Assembly: GCA_964597305.1 (NCBI GenBank)
Contig: CAZQWU010000025.1
Span: 1 to 17,000 of the forward strand
Direction of reading: 5' to 3'
From: UBA7398 sp964597305
Lineage (GTDB): Bacteria; Actinomycetota; Actinomycetes; Nanopelagicales; Nanopelagicaceae
Length of the DNA: 17,000 nucleotides
A program made the translations under genes and the position numbers. The first letter of the stretch is position 1, and the number at the start of each line of letters is the position of its first letter. The notes under the pieces were generated by a model, which worked only from the letters and a program-made list of their open reading frames with translations, was not told the DNA's origin and did not search any database. Below, one piece after another: positions 8,384 through 15,606 of the stretch.

Positions 8384-9145
8384 TTAATTAAGGCTCGCCA
8401 TCACGTCATCGGAGACATCGAAATTACCGTAAACATTCTGCACGTCATCGAGGTCTTCAATTGCCTCGATTAATGAAAACACTTTCTTCGCTGATTCACC
8501 GTCAAGTGGAATTGACATACTTGGCAAAAACGATGTCTCAGCAGATTCATAGTCACAGTTCTCTGCCTGTAGCGCAGAACGTACCGAGATTAGGTCACTC
8601 GGATCGCTAACAATTTCAAAACTATCGCCTAGATCATTTACTTCCTCGGCGCCAGCATCCAGCACTATTTCCACCACTCGATCTTCAGTCAACGTTCCGT
8701 GCGATTGCGACTTTTTGACGATGACAACCCCTTTTCGTGAAAAAAGATAGGAAACCGATCCGGGATCTGCCATCGATCCACCGTTTCGAGTAACAGCGAC
8801 GCGAACTTCGGAGGCCGCACGATTTCGATTATCTGAAAGACATTCAATAAGTAACGCTACCCCGGATGGACCATACCCTTCATACATGATCGTTTCCCAA
8901 TGTGCACCACCAGATTCCAGACCGGCACCACGTTTGATTGCTCGTTCAATATTGTCAGAGGGAACAGAACTTTTCTTTGCTTTTGTTATGGCGTCATAGA
9001 GAGTTGGGTTTCCTGAAATATCAGCGCCACCAGTGCGTGCAGCAACTTCGATTCCTTTTATTAATTTTGCGAATGCCTTCGCACGGCGAGAATCAATAAT
9101 CGCTTTTTTATGTTTTGTGGTTGCCCATTTGGAGTGACCAGACAT
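8384..9145 (-). CDS. yebC: YebC/PmpR family regulatory or translation factor
   Basis: The protein is 253 residues, full length for the family. It begins with the diagnostic MSGHSKWATTKHKK and continues with the YebC three-domain pattern, including SVPSDNIERAIKRG and MYEGYGPSGVALLIECLSDN, a family-typical segment. YebC proteins were first described as DNA-binding regulators (PmpR). More recent work ties the family, which includes mitochondrial TACO1, to translation through difficult sequences such as proline stretches. Which role applies here cannot be told from sequence. The gene sits between pdxT and ruvC, the standard actinobacterial position. The ATG overlaps the pdxT stop by one base (TAATG), and AAGG lies about 7 nt upstream. 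There are no membrane segments, so it is cytoplasmic. Confidence 0.95.
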   Translation of the reverse strand: MSGHSKWATTKHKKAIIDSRRAKAFAKLIKGIEVAARTGGADISGNPTLYDAITKAKKSSVPSDNIERAIKRGAGLESGGAHWETIMYEGYGPSGVALLIECLSDNRNRAASEVRVAVTRNGGSMADPGSVSYLFSRKGVVIVKKSQSHGTLTEDRVVEIVLDAGAEEVNDLGDSFEIVSDPSDLISVRSALQAENCDYESAETSFLPSMSIPLDGESAKKVFSLIEAIEDLDDVQNVYGNFDVSDDVMASLN

Positions 9146-9741
9146 TATGAAACCTTGCGCGTAGCACTTGCGCAGACCACATCAATAAAGAATCGATGGA
9201 TACGCGCATCGCCCGTCAGTTCAGGATGGAACGATGTCGCAAAAAGTGAACCTGATCGCACTGCCACTGGATGGCCATCAATTTCTGCGAGAACTTCTAC
9301 ATTGGGACCTACTTCTTCTACCCATGGCGCACGAATAAAAACCGCACGTACTGGTGGTTGGGTAATTCCTTGAAAAGCTAGGTCAGTCTCGAAAGAATCA
9401 ACCTGTCGACCAAAGGCATTACGGCGAACTGTGACGTCAAGACCACCAAAAGTTTCTTGACCTTCGATTGCATCACGGACGCGATCAGCCAACAAAATCA
9501 TTCCGGCGCAGGAACCATAAACCGGCATTCCACGTCGAATTCGATCTTGAATAGGATCAAAAATATTAAAAATTCTCGCTAATTTTGCGATCGTCGTAGA
9601 TTCTCCGCCTGGAATGACGAGCGCATCAACGGTTGCTAACTCTGCAGGTCTGCGTACATAAATCGAGGTAACGCCACAATCACTGAGGGACTGTGCGTGT
9701 TCTCGTACATCACCTTGGAGTGAAAGAACTCCAACTCTCAC
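9145..9741 (-). CDS. pdxT: Pyridoxal 5'-phosphate synthase glutaminase subunit PdxT
   Basis: PdxT hydrolyses glutamine and channels ammonia to PdxS for de novo vitamin B6 synthesis. It is a class I glutamine amidotransferase of 198 residues. The catalytic triad is complete: Cys78 in GSCAG, and His172 and Glu174 in FHPEL. The glycine-rich PGGESTT (44-50) and the N-terminal VGVLSLQGDVREH are family hallmarks. The start codon is GTG at 9741, directly after the pdxS TAA with zero spacing. That arrangement suggests translational coupling and a fixed PdxS:PdxT supply, consistent with the 12+12 complex known for this enzyme. The last ten residues (ASATRKVS region) are outside the conserved core. Confidence 0.97.
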   Translation of the reverse strand: MRVGVLSLQGDVREHAQSLSDCGVTSIYVRRPAELATVDALVIPGGESTTIAKLARIFNIFDPIQDRIRRGMPVYGSCAGMILLADRVRDAIEGQETFGGLDVTVRRNAFGRQVDSFETDLAFQGITQPPVRAVFIRAPWVEEVGPNVEVLAEIDGHPVAVRSGSLFATSFHPELTGDARIHRFFIDVVCASATRKVS

Positions 9742-10635
9742 TTACCAACCACGCTCCGCAAGACGATGCGGTACGGGAATATCGGCAACGTTAATTCCCA
9801 CCATCGCCTCGCCTAAACCACGTGACACTTCAGCGATAACTTTTGCATCATCAAAAAATGTAACTGCTTTGACTATCGCTGCAGCGCGTTGCTCTGGATT
9901 ACCCGATTTAAAAATACCTGAACCAACAAATACTCCATCCGCGCCTAATTGCATCATCATCGCCGCATCAGCTGGCGTTGCAATACCGCCTGCTGTAAAG
10001 AGAACCACCGGCAGTTTGCCAGTCGCAGCAACTTCTTTTACTAACTCGTAAGGCGCTTGCAATTCTTTTGCAGCAACATAAAGTTCATCATCGCGCATCG
10101 ACGACAGTTTTCTTATTTCGCCAGAAATACTTCGCATATGCGTCGTTGCGTTTGAGACATCGCCCGTTCCCGCTTCTCCTTTAGATCGGATCATGGCGGC
10201 ACCTTCATTGATGCGACGGAGCGCTTCTCCTAAATTGGTAGCTCCGCAGACAAACGGAACAGTAAAGGCCCATTTGTCGATGTGATGGGAATAGTCTGCT
10301 GGAGTAAGAACTTCCGACTCATCAATGTAATCAACGCCAATGCTCTGCAAAATTTGGGCTTCAACGAAATGACCAATGCGAGCTTTCGCCATTACTGGTA
10401 TCGAGACTGTGGCTTGGATTGCATCGATCATGTCGGGATCTGACATTCGAGCAACGCCACCTTGCGCGCGAATATCTGCTGGAACGCGTTCTAGGGCCAT
10501 TACTGCAACTGCACCTGCATTTTCTGCAATCTTGGCTTGCTCAGCGTTCACCACATCCATGATGACGCCACCTTTGAGCATTTCTGCCATTCCGCGTTTG
10601 ACGCGAGCAGTTCCGGTGACGTTTTTCTCTGACAC
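9742..10635 (-). CDS. pdxS: Pyridoxal 5'-phosphate synthase subunit PdxS
   Basis: PdxS condenses ribose 5-phosphate, glyceraldehyde 3-phosphate and ammonia from PdxT into pyridoxal 5'-phosphate. The 297-residue (beta/alpha)8 barrel is highly conserved. Asp27 lies in GGVIMDVVN, the Schiff-base Lys84 is in VMAKARIGH, and the second lysine, Lys152, is in IRSKGEAGTGDV. The barrel phosphate-site motifs FTAGGIATPADAA and GADGVFVGSGIF are present. The start is GTG at 10635, supported by a strong Shine-Dalgarno (AAGGGAG, 10642-10648) 6 nt upstream. A 45-bp gap separates it from the DUF3048 stop. That is the longest spacer in the block, so a local promoter is possible but I cannot assign one. Confidence 0.98.
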   Translation of the reverse strand: MSEKNVTGTARVKRGMAEMLKGGVIMDVVNAEQAKIAENAGAVAVMALERVPADIRAQGGVARMSDPDMIDAIQATVSIPVMAKARIGHFVEAQILQSIGVDYIDESEVLTPADYSHHIDKWAFTVPFVCGATNLGEALRRINEGAAMIRSKGEAGTGDVSNATTHMRSISGEIRKLSSMRDDELYVAAKELQAPYELVKEVAATGKLPVVLFTAGGIATPADAAMMMQLGADGVFVGSGIFKSGNPEQRAAAIVKAVTFFDDAKVIAEVSRGLGEAMVGINVADIPVPHRLAERGW

Positions 10636-10641
10636 AACAGA

Positions 10642-10648
10642 CTCCCTT
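10642..10648 (-). promoter_or_regulatory. Strong Shine-Dalgarno of pdxS
   Basis: On the minus strand AAGGGAG lies 6 nt before the GTG at 10635. It is one of the best ribosome-binding sites in the window and fixes the non-ATG start of pdxS. Confidence 0.8.
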
Positions 10649-10680
10649 AAATATCTAAGCCTCTTTTGGAAGACCGAAGT

Positions 10681-11700
10681 CTACTTTGATTTTGTCGGGC
10701 TCGCCTCCGGGGTTGCCTGTTCGATTGCGCGAATGGTTGGCTCGCGATCGGTCAACATGAACCAAATCTGCCCTGGTGAGAAACTCGCATCAGATCCATC
10801 GATTCGCCATGTCGTTGGAACATCTGGCGTTGACCTCTGCCACGTAAGAGTAAAGATCTCTCCATCGCGCAATAAATATCCACTTCCCGAACCGACGGTC
10901 TGGCTTAACGGTGTAACTCCACCGAATTTATCGCCGTAGCTAGAAGGAGTAATAAGAACTTTTTGAATGACCAGAGTTGGTGAGCCCAATTGTTTTCCTG
11001 AAGTATCGATATCAGCGTGACCGTTATGTGACAACAGCCATCGACGTTCACTCGCTGACCATCGCGCCTCATATTGAGCATTGGGCCAGTGAATGGTGAT
11101 GGACGATACGGGAATTCCGCCTGAAGGTTTCTTTCCGAATTTCCAGCCCATGAAGTGTGATGAAACTATTTCTGAACCGTACCGAGTTTTCGCTTTTGCC
11201 ATGAGTTCTGGAGCTCGCAGGATCATGTCAACCGGAGATGGTCGCTGAGGATCGCGAGTATAAATTGTTGGTGGGTTACGTTCTGCACCTAAATCAATCA
11301 GGTTAGCAGCCTTAACTACAGGACGCATTTTTGATTGTGCGCCACTATAAGCAAAACCCACTTTTCCATATTGCGATAAAAGATCGATATCGCTAATTCT
11401 CACAGAACGAATTGGTCCAATGAGATCAGGAATTGTTGAGGAAAATATGGCGAGAATTCTGGTAAGGCCAGCTTCGACTTGTTCAACATAAACGACATCT
11501 GCCTTATCTATTCCTACTTGTGGATGTGCTGGGTTGGTGTCATCAATTTTTACGGCAAGTACAGGACCATCATCTCCGGCAAGGCCGGTAAAGGAGTGAG
11601 TAGGTTGAGCTAGACCGCGTGAGGGAAAAGCCGCGCAACTTGTCACTCCAATCAAGAGCGCAGAAGTGAGGAGTGAGATCAAACCTCGTCGCACATTCAC
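10681..11700 (-). CDS. DUF3048-family (YerB-like) lipoprotein
   Basis: The 339-residue protein begins with a lipoprotein signal peptide: basic MNVRRG, a hydrophobic core, and the lipobox VTSC with Cys22 as the predicted lipidation site. It should be exported and anchored to the outer face of the membrane. The rest matches the DUF3048 pattern, including PVLAVKIDDTNPAHPQVGI, a DVVYVEQVEAGLTRILAIF segment and IGPIRSVRISDI near the start of the mature part. Near the C-terminus it has GSGSGYLLRDGEIFTLTW and PGQIWFMLTD, typical of the family's second half. The function of DUF3048/YerB proteins is unknown; the location between envelope lipid genes and pdxS does not settle it. The start is GTG at 11700 with AGAAGG 6 nt upstream. 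A 35-bp gap with a palindrome separates it from the preceding gene. Confidence 0.88.
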   Translation of the reverse strand: MNVRRGLISLLTSALLIGVTSCAAFPSRGLAQPTHSFTGLAGDDGPVLAVKIDDTNPAHPQVGIDKADVVYVEQVEAGLTRILAIFSSTIPDLIGPIRSVRISDIDLLSQYGKVGFAYSGAQSKMRPVVKAANLIDLGAERNPPTIYTRDPQRPSPVDMILRAPELMAKAKTRYGSEIVSSHFMGWKFGKKPSGGIPVSSITIHWPNAQYEARWSASERRWLLSHNGHADIDTSGKQLGSPTLVIQKVLITPSSYGDKFGGVTPLSQTVGSGSGYLLRDGEIFTLTWQRSTPDVPTTWRIDGSDASFSPGQIWFMLTDREPTIRAIEQATPEASPTKSK

Positions 11701-11706
11701 ATCAAA

Positions 11707-11712
11707 CCTTCT
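11707..11712 (-). promoter_or_regulatory. Shine-Dalgarno of the DUF3048 gene
   Basis: AGAAGG on the minus strand sits 6 nt before the GTG at 11700 and supports that start over internal alternatives such as the GTG two codons later. Confidence 0.7.
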
Positions 11713-11714
11713 TT

Positions 11715-11727
11715 CAAGAAATTCTTG
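11715..11727. promoter_or_regulatory. 13-bp perfect palindrome upstream of the DUF3048 gene
   Basis: CAAGAA, one central base, then TTCTTG form a perfect inverted repeat just upstream of the Shine-Dalgarno of the lipoprotein gene, in a 35-bp intergenic gap. The one-base centre is too tight for an RNA hairpin, so if functional it would act as a DNA operator site. It may also be chance in AT-rich spacer DNA. Confidence 0.3.
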
Positions 11728-11735
11728 TGCAACTT

Positions 11736-12236
11736 TTATCCAATGACATCATTTTCAAAAGCATGGGTTATCGGAAGTGGTGCAGTTCCAGCCAATCGAA
11801 ATACTCGAAAGACTAATTTTGATCGCACTTTTTGCGTAGTCGCAACAGCCTCTAAGTGGATCCCAATCGCCAGTTTCACTCGATCTGTCACATCCGCTAA
11901 TTTGCCAAATATCTCCGGATACAGTGATGGTAAATCGCTGCCAAGGGTAAGGAGTTTGAGTGATTCGGAGAGCGCGCTCTCTGCTTCATTTCGTTCTTCG
12001 ATATCTGCCTCCCGAGCTGAATATGCAGCGCCTGTGAGTAAGAGGTTGGTTGCTGGATCCACCTCCGGAAGGTGCGCTATTTCTAACGCGAGCGCCGCGC
12101 GTCGTTGTAATGCTGCATCAAGATTAGCCCACGACGTCTCGACTCGATGATGGAGACGATCTAATCGAGATGCGCTAAACGAGAGATACCAGGCAAGAAG
12201 TAATAGAAGTACAAGAAATGTAATCGCTAATTTCAT
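11736..12236 (-). CDS. LemA-like single-span membrane protein
   Basis: From the ATG at 12236 the protein has 166 residues. It starts with one strong membrane helix (about 4-21). A LemA-like cytoplasmic or peripheral helical segment follows: RLDRLHHRVETSWANLDAAL (24-43), then Gln-Arg-Arg-Ala. This resembles the arginine-rich first helix of LemA proteins. The remainder is predicted helical (residues 75-98 and 112-135), with a short less ordered C-terminus. The function is unknown. The ATG overlaps the pimA TGA as ATGA, so translation is probably coupled to pimA. In mycobacteria the gene after pimA encodes a membrane protein with a MutT/NUDIX box (recollection, not checked here). No NUDIX box (GX5EX7REUXEEXGU) is visible in this version. 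An ATG at 12254 would add six residues but overlaps pimA further and is less likely. Confidence 0.75.
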   Translation of the reverse strand: MKLAITFLVLLLLLAWYLSFSASRLDRLHHRVETSWANLDAALQRRAALALEIAHLPEVDPATNLLLTGAAYSAREADIEERNEAESALSESLKLLTLGSDLPSLYPEIFGKLADVTDRVKLAIGIHLEAVATTQKVRSKLVFRVFRLAGTAPLPITHAFENDVIG

Positions 12237-13405
12237 TTGAAGAGTCGATTCCACGCTCGGGTCTCAGATGCGAGTGTAACTTTGTCGCGTCCGGTTAATG
12301 ACATTGAATACACATCGAGAATTTGCTCGGCTACTTCACGCCAGTCATATCGAATAGCCGCTGCCTGACCAGCTCGCGCAAGAGATTCTCGACGTTGCGG
12401 ATTACTTAACAAATCAGTTATCACTCCTGCCAAATGTAAGGAATCTTCATTCGTAAATAGCGCGCCATAACTACCATGTCCAAGAACGTCTCTAAAAGCA
12501 GGGATGTCACTTGCCACAACGGCTGTGCCTGCGGCCATTGCTTCGGTCAAAATAATTCCAAATGATTCGCCACCGGTATTTGGCGCAACGTACAGTGAAA
12601 TAGAACGTAATAGTGCTGCCTTATCAGTTTCACTAATTCGACCGAGGAATGTCAACGCGTTTCGAAGATGCGGCGAGACGCTCTGTGTTAATTCAAGACC
12701 TTCACCTGGTCCGGCGATCATGATGCGTATATCGGGAATCGTTCGCGCAATTTCAGGTAGCGCCGCAAGGAGTATTGGTAACCCTTTTCGCGGTTCATCA
12801 AATCGACCAATAAATCCAATGGTGTTGGGTCGCGACCAATCGGGAGAAAGTTCACCGTGGCGAAAATTGTTGACGTCTATTCCATTAGGAATTACGACTG
12901 ATTCGGTTTCAAGGTTAGCGCGCAAAGTTTCGCGAGCAACCTCGCTGACAGCAATTCGCGCCGAAAGTTTTTCGATGACAGGCTCAATAATCGGTGCGAT
13001 GGCAAAAGCAACTCGTTGTCGCGCAGCACCAGCATGAAATGTTCCCACCATGGGGCCTTCAGCGCTCCAACATGCGAGAAGTGATAGCGAAGGAATTGCA
13101 GGTTCATGTAGATGCAGCACATCAAAATCATTGGCGCTAATCCATTGACGAACTCGTGATGCTGCCACCGGCCCAAAAAGTACTCGCGCAACAGCTCCGT
13201 TATACGGAACTGGAATGGGTTTACCTGCTGGAACGACAAATTTTTCTGAAACAGATTCTTCATGAGCAACAGGGGCAAGGACAGAGACTTCGTGACCTTG
13301 GGCGATGAAGTATTTAGCTAAGTCGCGGATATGAATTTGTACGCCACCCGGGGTATCCCAGGCATAGGGAGAGACCATCCCAATTTTCATTTTTCTCGAC
13401 TTCAT
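12233..13405 (-). CDS. pimA: Phosphatidylinositol alpha-mannosyltransferase PimA (GT4)
   Basis: PimA transfers the first mannose from GDP-mannose to phosphatidyl-myo-inositol at the inner membrane face, starting PIM synthesis. The 390-residue protein is a GT-B fold glycosyltransferase of family GT4. The N-terminal domain has the GGVQIHI loop (20-26) and HLHEPAIPS (98-106); the acceptor-side His124 lies in GTFHAG. The C-terminal donor domain has IGFIGRFDEPRKG (196-208) and the E-x7-E motif Glu280…Glu288 in ESFGIILTEAMAAG. Assignment as PimA rather than another GT4 enzyme rests on these motifs plus its place directly after patA and pgsA. The start at 13405 has GAGG 8 nt upstream and lies 10 bp after the patA stop. 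An ATG five codons later (13390) is the alternative and would match the shorter family N-terminus. Confidence 0.92.
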   Translation of the reverse strand: MKSRKMKIGMVSPYAWDTPGGVQIHIRDLAKYFIAQGHEVSVLAPVAHEESVSEKFVVPAGKPIPVPYNGAVARVLFGPVAASRVRQWISANDFDVLHLHEPAIPSLSLLACWSAEGPMVGTFHAGAARQRVAFAIAPIIEPVIEKLSARIAVSEVARETLRANLETESVVIPNGIDVNNFRHGELSPDWSRPNTIGFIGRFDEPRKGLPILLAALPEIARTIPDIRIMIAGPGEGLELTQSVSPHLRNALTFLGRISETDKAALLRSISLYVAPNTGGESFGIILTEAMAAGTAVVASDIPAFRDVLGHGSYGALFTNEDSLHLAGVITDLLSNPQRRESLARAGQAAAIRYDWREVAEQILDVYSMSLTGRDKVTLASETRAWNRLFK

Positions 13406-13415
13406 GGTGATGGCC

Positions 13416-14336
13416 TCATTCTGTGCTCATCGTTCGTTCACGAAAATCGCCATCGACCCAGATCCGTTGCAACATGTGCCAATCGGTGGGATGAAGAGAA
13501 ATATGAGACGCAAATCTGTCTGCACACTCTTGTGTCATCAATCGAATTTGTTCTTCTCGAGCTCCATGAGGAATGGGAATTGGTTTATCAAATTCGATGC
13601 GCAAACCATTGTCGGTATATGAAGTGAACGCTGTAATCAAACTTACGCCCGTTTGTAATGCAAGAACTGCAGGGCCAGCCGGCATGCGCGCAATCCCATC
13701 AAAAAATTTCACATCGATACCAGATTGTGAGAGGTCACGATCTGCTACGAGAGCAACCAATTTTCCTGCTCGCAAACGTTGAGCAAGAATTGCGGAGACT
13801 CGATTATCCAGATCAAGGACCTCCATACCCATCCGTTGTCGGTGGGCAAGAAATTTTCGAAAGAGTCGGTCTGGTTTTAAATGCTCTGCCACCGTTACTA
13901 GCTCATATCCCTGTGAACAAAAGTAAGCACCTGCATGATCCCAATTTCCCGCATGGGGTAAGGAGACGATTAACCCCTTGCCGCTATTGAGGGGTTCATA
14001 GAAATACTCTCCGTGAATGACCTCAACATTTTTCTGAATGGAAGTTTTATCCCAATCAGAAAAACGAAAAGTGTCGCACCAATAACGCATGTAACTTTCC
14101 ATGCCCGCTTTCACAAGTTCTTCAAGATTTTCGCTCGAGAGCTCTGGTTTGACACGTGCTAAGTTGCTTCGTAATCGTCGTACTTGCTTAATATTTCTCT
14201 TCACTAAATATCGACCGAATAATTCTGCAAACTGATAAGCGGTGTCTTTCGGAAGCATACGAAACGATCGCCACGCAATCGAGTAGAGCACATACGTTGC
14301 ACCATCAATAACATATGATTTTTTCGAGCGTGCCAT
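13416..14336 (-). CDS. patA: PIM acyltransferase (PatA / LpxL-HtrB family)
   Basis: This 306-residue protein belongs to the LpxL/HtrB lysophospholipid acyltransferase family. In actinobacteria the member beside pimA and pgsA is PatA, which moves a fatty acyl group, usually palmitoyl, from acyl-CoA to the 6-position of the mannose set by PimA. The HX4D catalytic motif is intact: His128 and Asp133 in PHAGNWD. Downstream, VALVADRDLSQSGIDVKFF and RMPAGPAVLALQTG are the family's conserved substrate-pocket elements. The N-terminus has a moderately hydrophobic amphipathic stretch (8-28), consistent with peripheral membrane binding. The ATG at 14336 is 4 bp after the pgsA stop. The pimA start follows 10 bp after its own stop, so pgsA, patA and pimA read as one operon. 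Confidence 0.92.
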   Translation of the reverse strand: MARSKKSYVIDGATYVLYSIAWRSFRMLPKDTAYQFAELFGRYLVKRNIKQVRRLRSNLARVKPELSSENLEELVKAGMESYMRYWCDTFRFSDWDKTSIQKNVEVIHGEYFYEPLNSGKGLIVSLPHAGNWDHAGAYFCSQGYELVTVAEHLKPDRLFRKFLAHRQRMGMEVLDLDNRVSAILAQRLRAGKLVALVADRDLSQSGIDVKFFDGIARMPAGPAVLALQTGVSLITAFTSYTDNGLRIEFDKPIPIPHGAREEQIRLMTQECADRFASHISLHPTDWHMLQRIWVDGDFRERTMSTE

Positions 14337-14340
14337 GGCG

Positions 14341-14946
14341 CTATCGACTTCCCCGGTACACGATGATCAGTCGTTGGCAGACAGTAAAGGTGCTACTAGC
14401 TGCTAAGAAAATCATTCCAATTGCCATGATGTACGGCACACCTAAACCAGTGAAGCCAGTGCTTACCAACGCGATGATGAGTCGCTCCGTTCGCTCCGCA
14501 AAACCACCTTCACATGCAATATCTAAAGATTCTGCTTTCGCCTTTATGTAAGAAACGAGAAAGCCAGCTACCAGTGCAATCACCGCAACCGGCGCAAGCC
14601 GATCATCGAGAGCAACAAGATAGAGAACGACACCTCCCATGATTGCAGCATCAGAGATGCGGTCGATCGTCGCATCAAGGAGCGCACCCCAACGACTTGC
14701 TCCTTGATCTGAAAGCCGCGCCATTGTTCCGTCAAATAAATCAGAGAGAACAAAGAGCGTTACAACGATGGTTCCGAGAAATAACTTGCCTGTCGGAAAA
14801 GCCCAGAGCGCCGAAACCCACACGCCGATACCACCCACAACAGTAATTTGATTCGGCGTGATACCCAGCGCAAGCGCTGCGCGACAGATTGGCGTAATCG
14901 CTCGCGTTACCGGGGCTTTCAAAGGAATGCGCAACATTGGGTACAT
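14341..14946 (-). CDS. pgsA: Phosphatidylinositol phosphate synthase (CDP-alcohol phosphatidyltransferase)
   Basis: This integral membrane enzyme joins CDP-diacylglycerol to inositol 1-phosphate, giving phosphatidylinositol phosphate, the PIM precursor. The 201-residue protein carries the complete CDP-alcohol phosphotransferase signature D-x2-DG-x2-AR-x9-G-x3-D-x3-D: Asp69, Asp72-Gly73, Ala76-Arg77, Gly87, Asp91 and Asp95. Hydrophobic segments at about 36-50, 57-70, 98-112, 116-133 and 155-190 fit a six-helix fold. Phosphatidylinositol phosphate synthase is preferred over phosphatidylglycerophosphate synthase because of the following patA and pimA, which is inference from context. The ATG at 14946 has GAGG about 10 nt upstream; ATG at 14937 is an alternative. 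The gene is divergent from its plus-strand neighbour with only 15 bp between starts, so its promoter must lie inside that neighbour. Confidence 0.93.
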   Translation of the reverse strand: MYPMLRIPLKAPVTRAITPICRAALALGITPNQITVVGGIGVWVSALWAFPTGKLFLGTIVVTLFVLSDLFDGTMARLSDQGASRWGALLDATIDRISDAAIMGGVVLYLVALDDRLAPVAVIALVAGFLVSYIKAKAESLDIACEGGFAERTERLIIALVSTGFTGLGVPYIMAIGMIFLAASSTFTVCQRLIIVYRGSR

Positions 14947-14961
14947 CGTAGGCTGACCTCT

Positions 14962-15606
14962 ATGACAAGCCCAAGTCTGACGTTTGCGCTCATTGGTCGC
15001 TCTGAATGCGACCTTGCTGCCATTGCTGACTTTCTCTCGATTGAAGCAACGACAATTATTACCGATGAGCCTGCGCGCGAATTTTCATCTGCGATAGCCG
15101 ATCTGGCTGTTAAAAGTGATCTCACTTTTTTCTGTATCCATGCGCAAATCGGAGTCGATCCGCAATTGATCGCTGCATGGAGTATTGCTGCGGAGTATCA
15201 ATTGCCACGCGCAATCTTGATCACCGGTTTAACAGAAGGAGATGTCGATTTCGATGACATTATCCTCATTTGTGAACGTGTACTTGATCCTGTAATTACT
15301 CCCTATCTAATTCTTCATAATGAATTAGGTAAGCCGTGTGGCGTTATTTCACTCGATGATCATTCAACGATTGATTACTCCACAACTCCACCTACATATG
15401 CATCCGCCGATCAGGAATTAATAGACATCGTCAGTGATTTTCGAACAGAGTATGTGGAGCGATGTGAGGAGTTTGGTTTATCAGGCGTACAAGATGGATT
15501 GACTTTTCCAGCTCTGCCAATTGTCTGCGATCGACGCCAACCCGGTTATGGAATAGGTCTTAATGAAGTAACGAAAATTATTAACGTAGTTTCATCCAGG
15601 CAATAA
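14962..15606 (+). CDS. Degenerate EF-G-like GTPase-domain protein lacking a P-loop
   Basis: This 214-residue protein is not a standard family member. Much of it follows the layout of the GTPase domain of elongation-factor-G paralogues. A short N-terminal LTFALIGRSECDLA stands where a P-loop would be. FSSAIADLAVKSDLTFFCIH (41-60) and then GVD follow the pattern after the G3 region. LPRAILITGL (81-90) and DVDFDDIILICERVL (94-108) match the G4 strand and next helix. A VITPYLILHNELGKPCGVISL segment, then IDYS, and an LPIVC…YGIGLNEVTKII end (185-207) fit the G5 region. Key residues are missing: no GKT/S, no DxxG, and TGLT in place of T/NKxD. The stretch between G1 and G3, including switch I, is gone. 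GTP binding is therefore unlikely. It is the only plus-strand gene inside the thrS–rel block. The ATG at 14962 avoids overlap with pgsA; longer in-frame starts run into pgsA. The assignment is by eye and has not been confirmed by search. Confidence 0.6.
   Translation: MTSPSLTFALIGRSECDLAAIADFLSIEATTIITDEPAREFSSAIADLAVKSDLTFFCIHAQIGVDPQLIAAWSIAAEYQLPRAILITGLTEGDVDFDDIILICERVLDPVITPYLILHNELGKPCGVISLDDHSTIDYSTTPPTYASADQELIDIVSDFRTEYVERCEEFGLSGVQDGLTFPALPIVCDRRQPGYGIGLNEVTKIINVVSSRQ

Noticed and set aside
10376..10939. 187-codon plus-strand open frame
   Set aside because: It lies antisense across the strongly conserved pdxS 5' half and the end of the DUF3048 gene; composition reflects the reverse complement and no protein family is recognisable.
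12504..13037. 177-codon plus-strand open frame
   Set aside because: It is entirely antisense to conserved pimA motifs and has no recognisable domain or good ribosome-binding site.
14848..14961. Longer in-frame start for the plus-strand gene
   Set aside because: The extension overlaps the start of pgsA on the other strand, is rich in Arg, and does not resemble a GTPase N-terminus; the ATG at 14962 starts directly before the first predicted strand.
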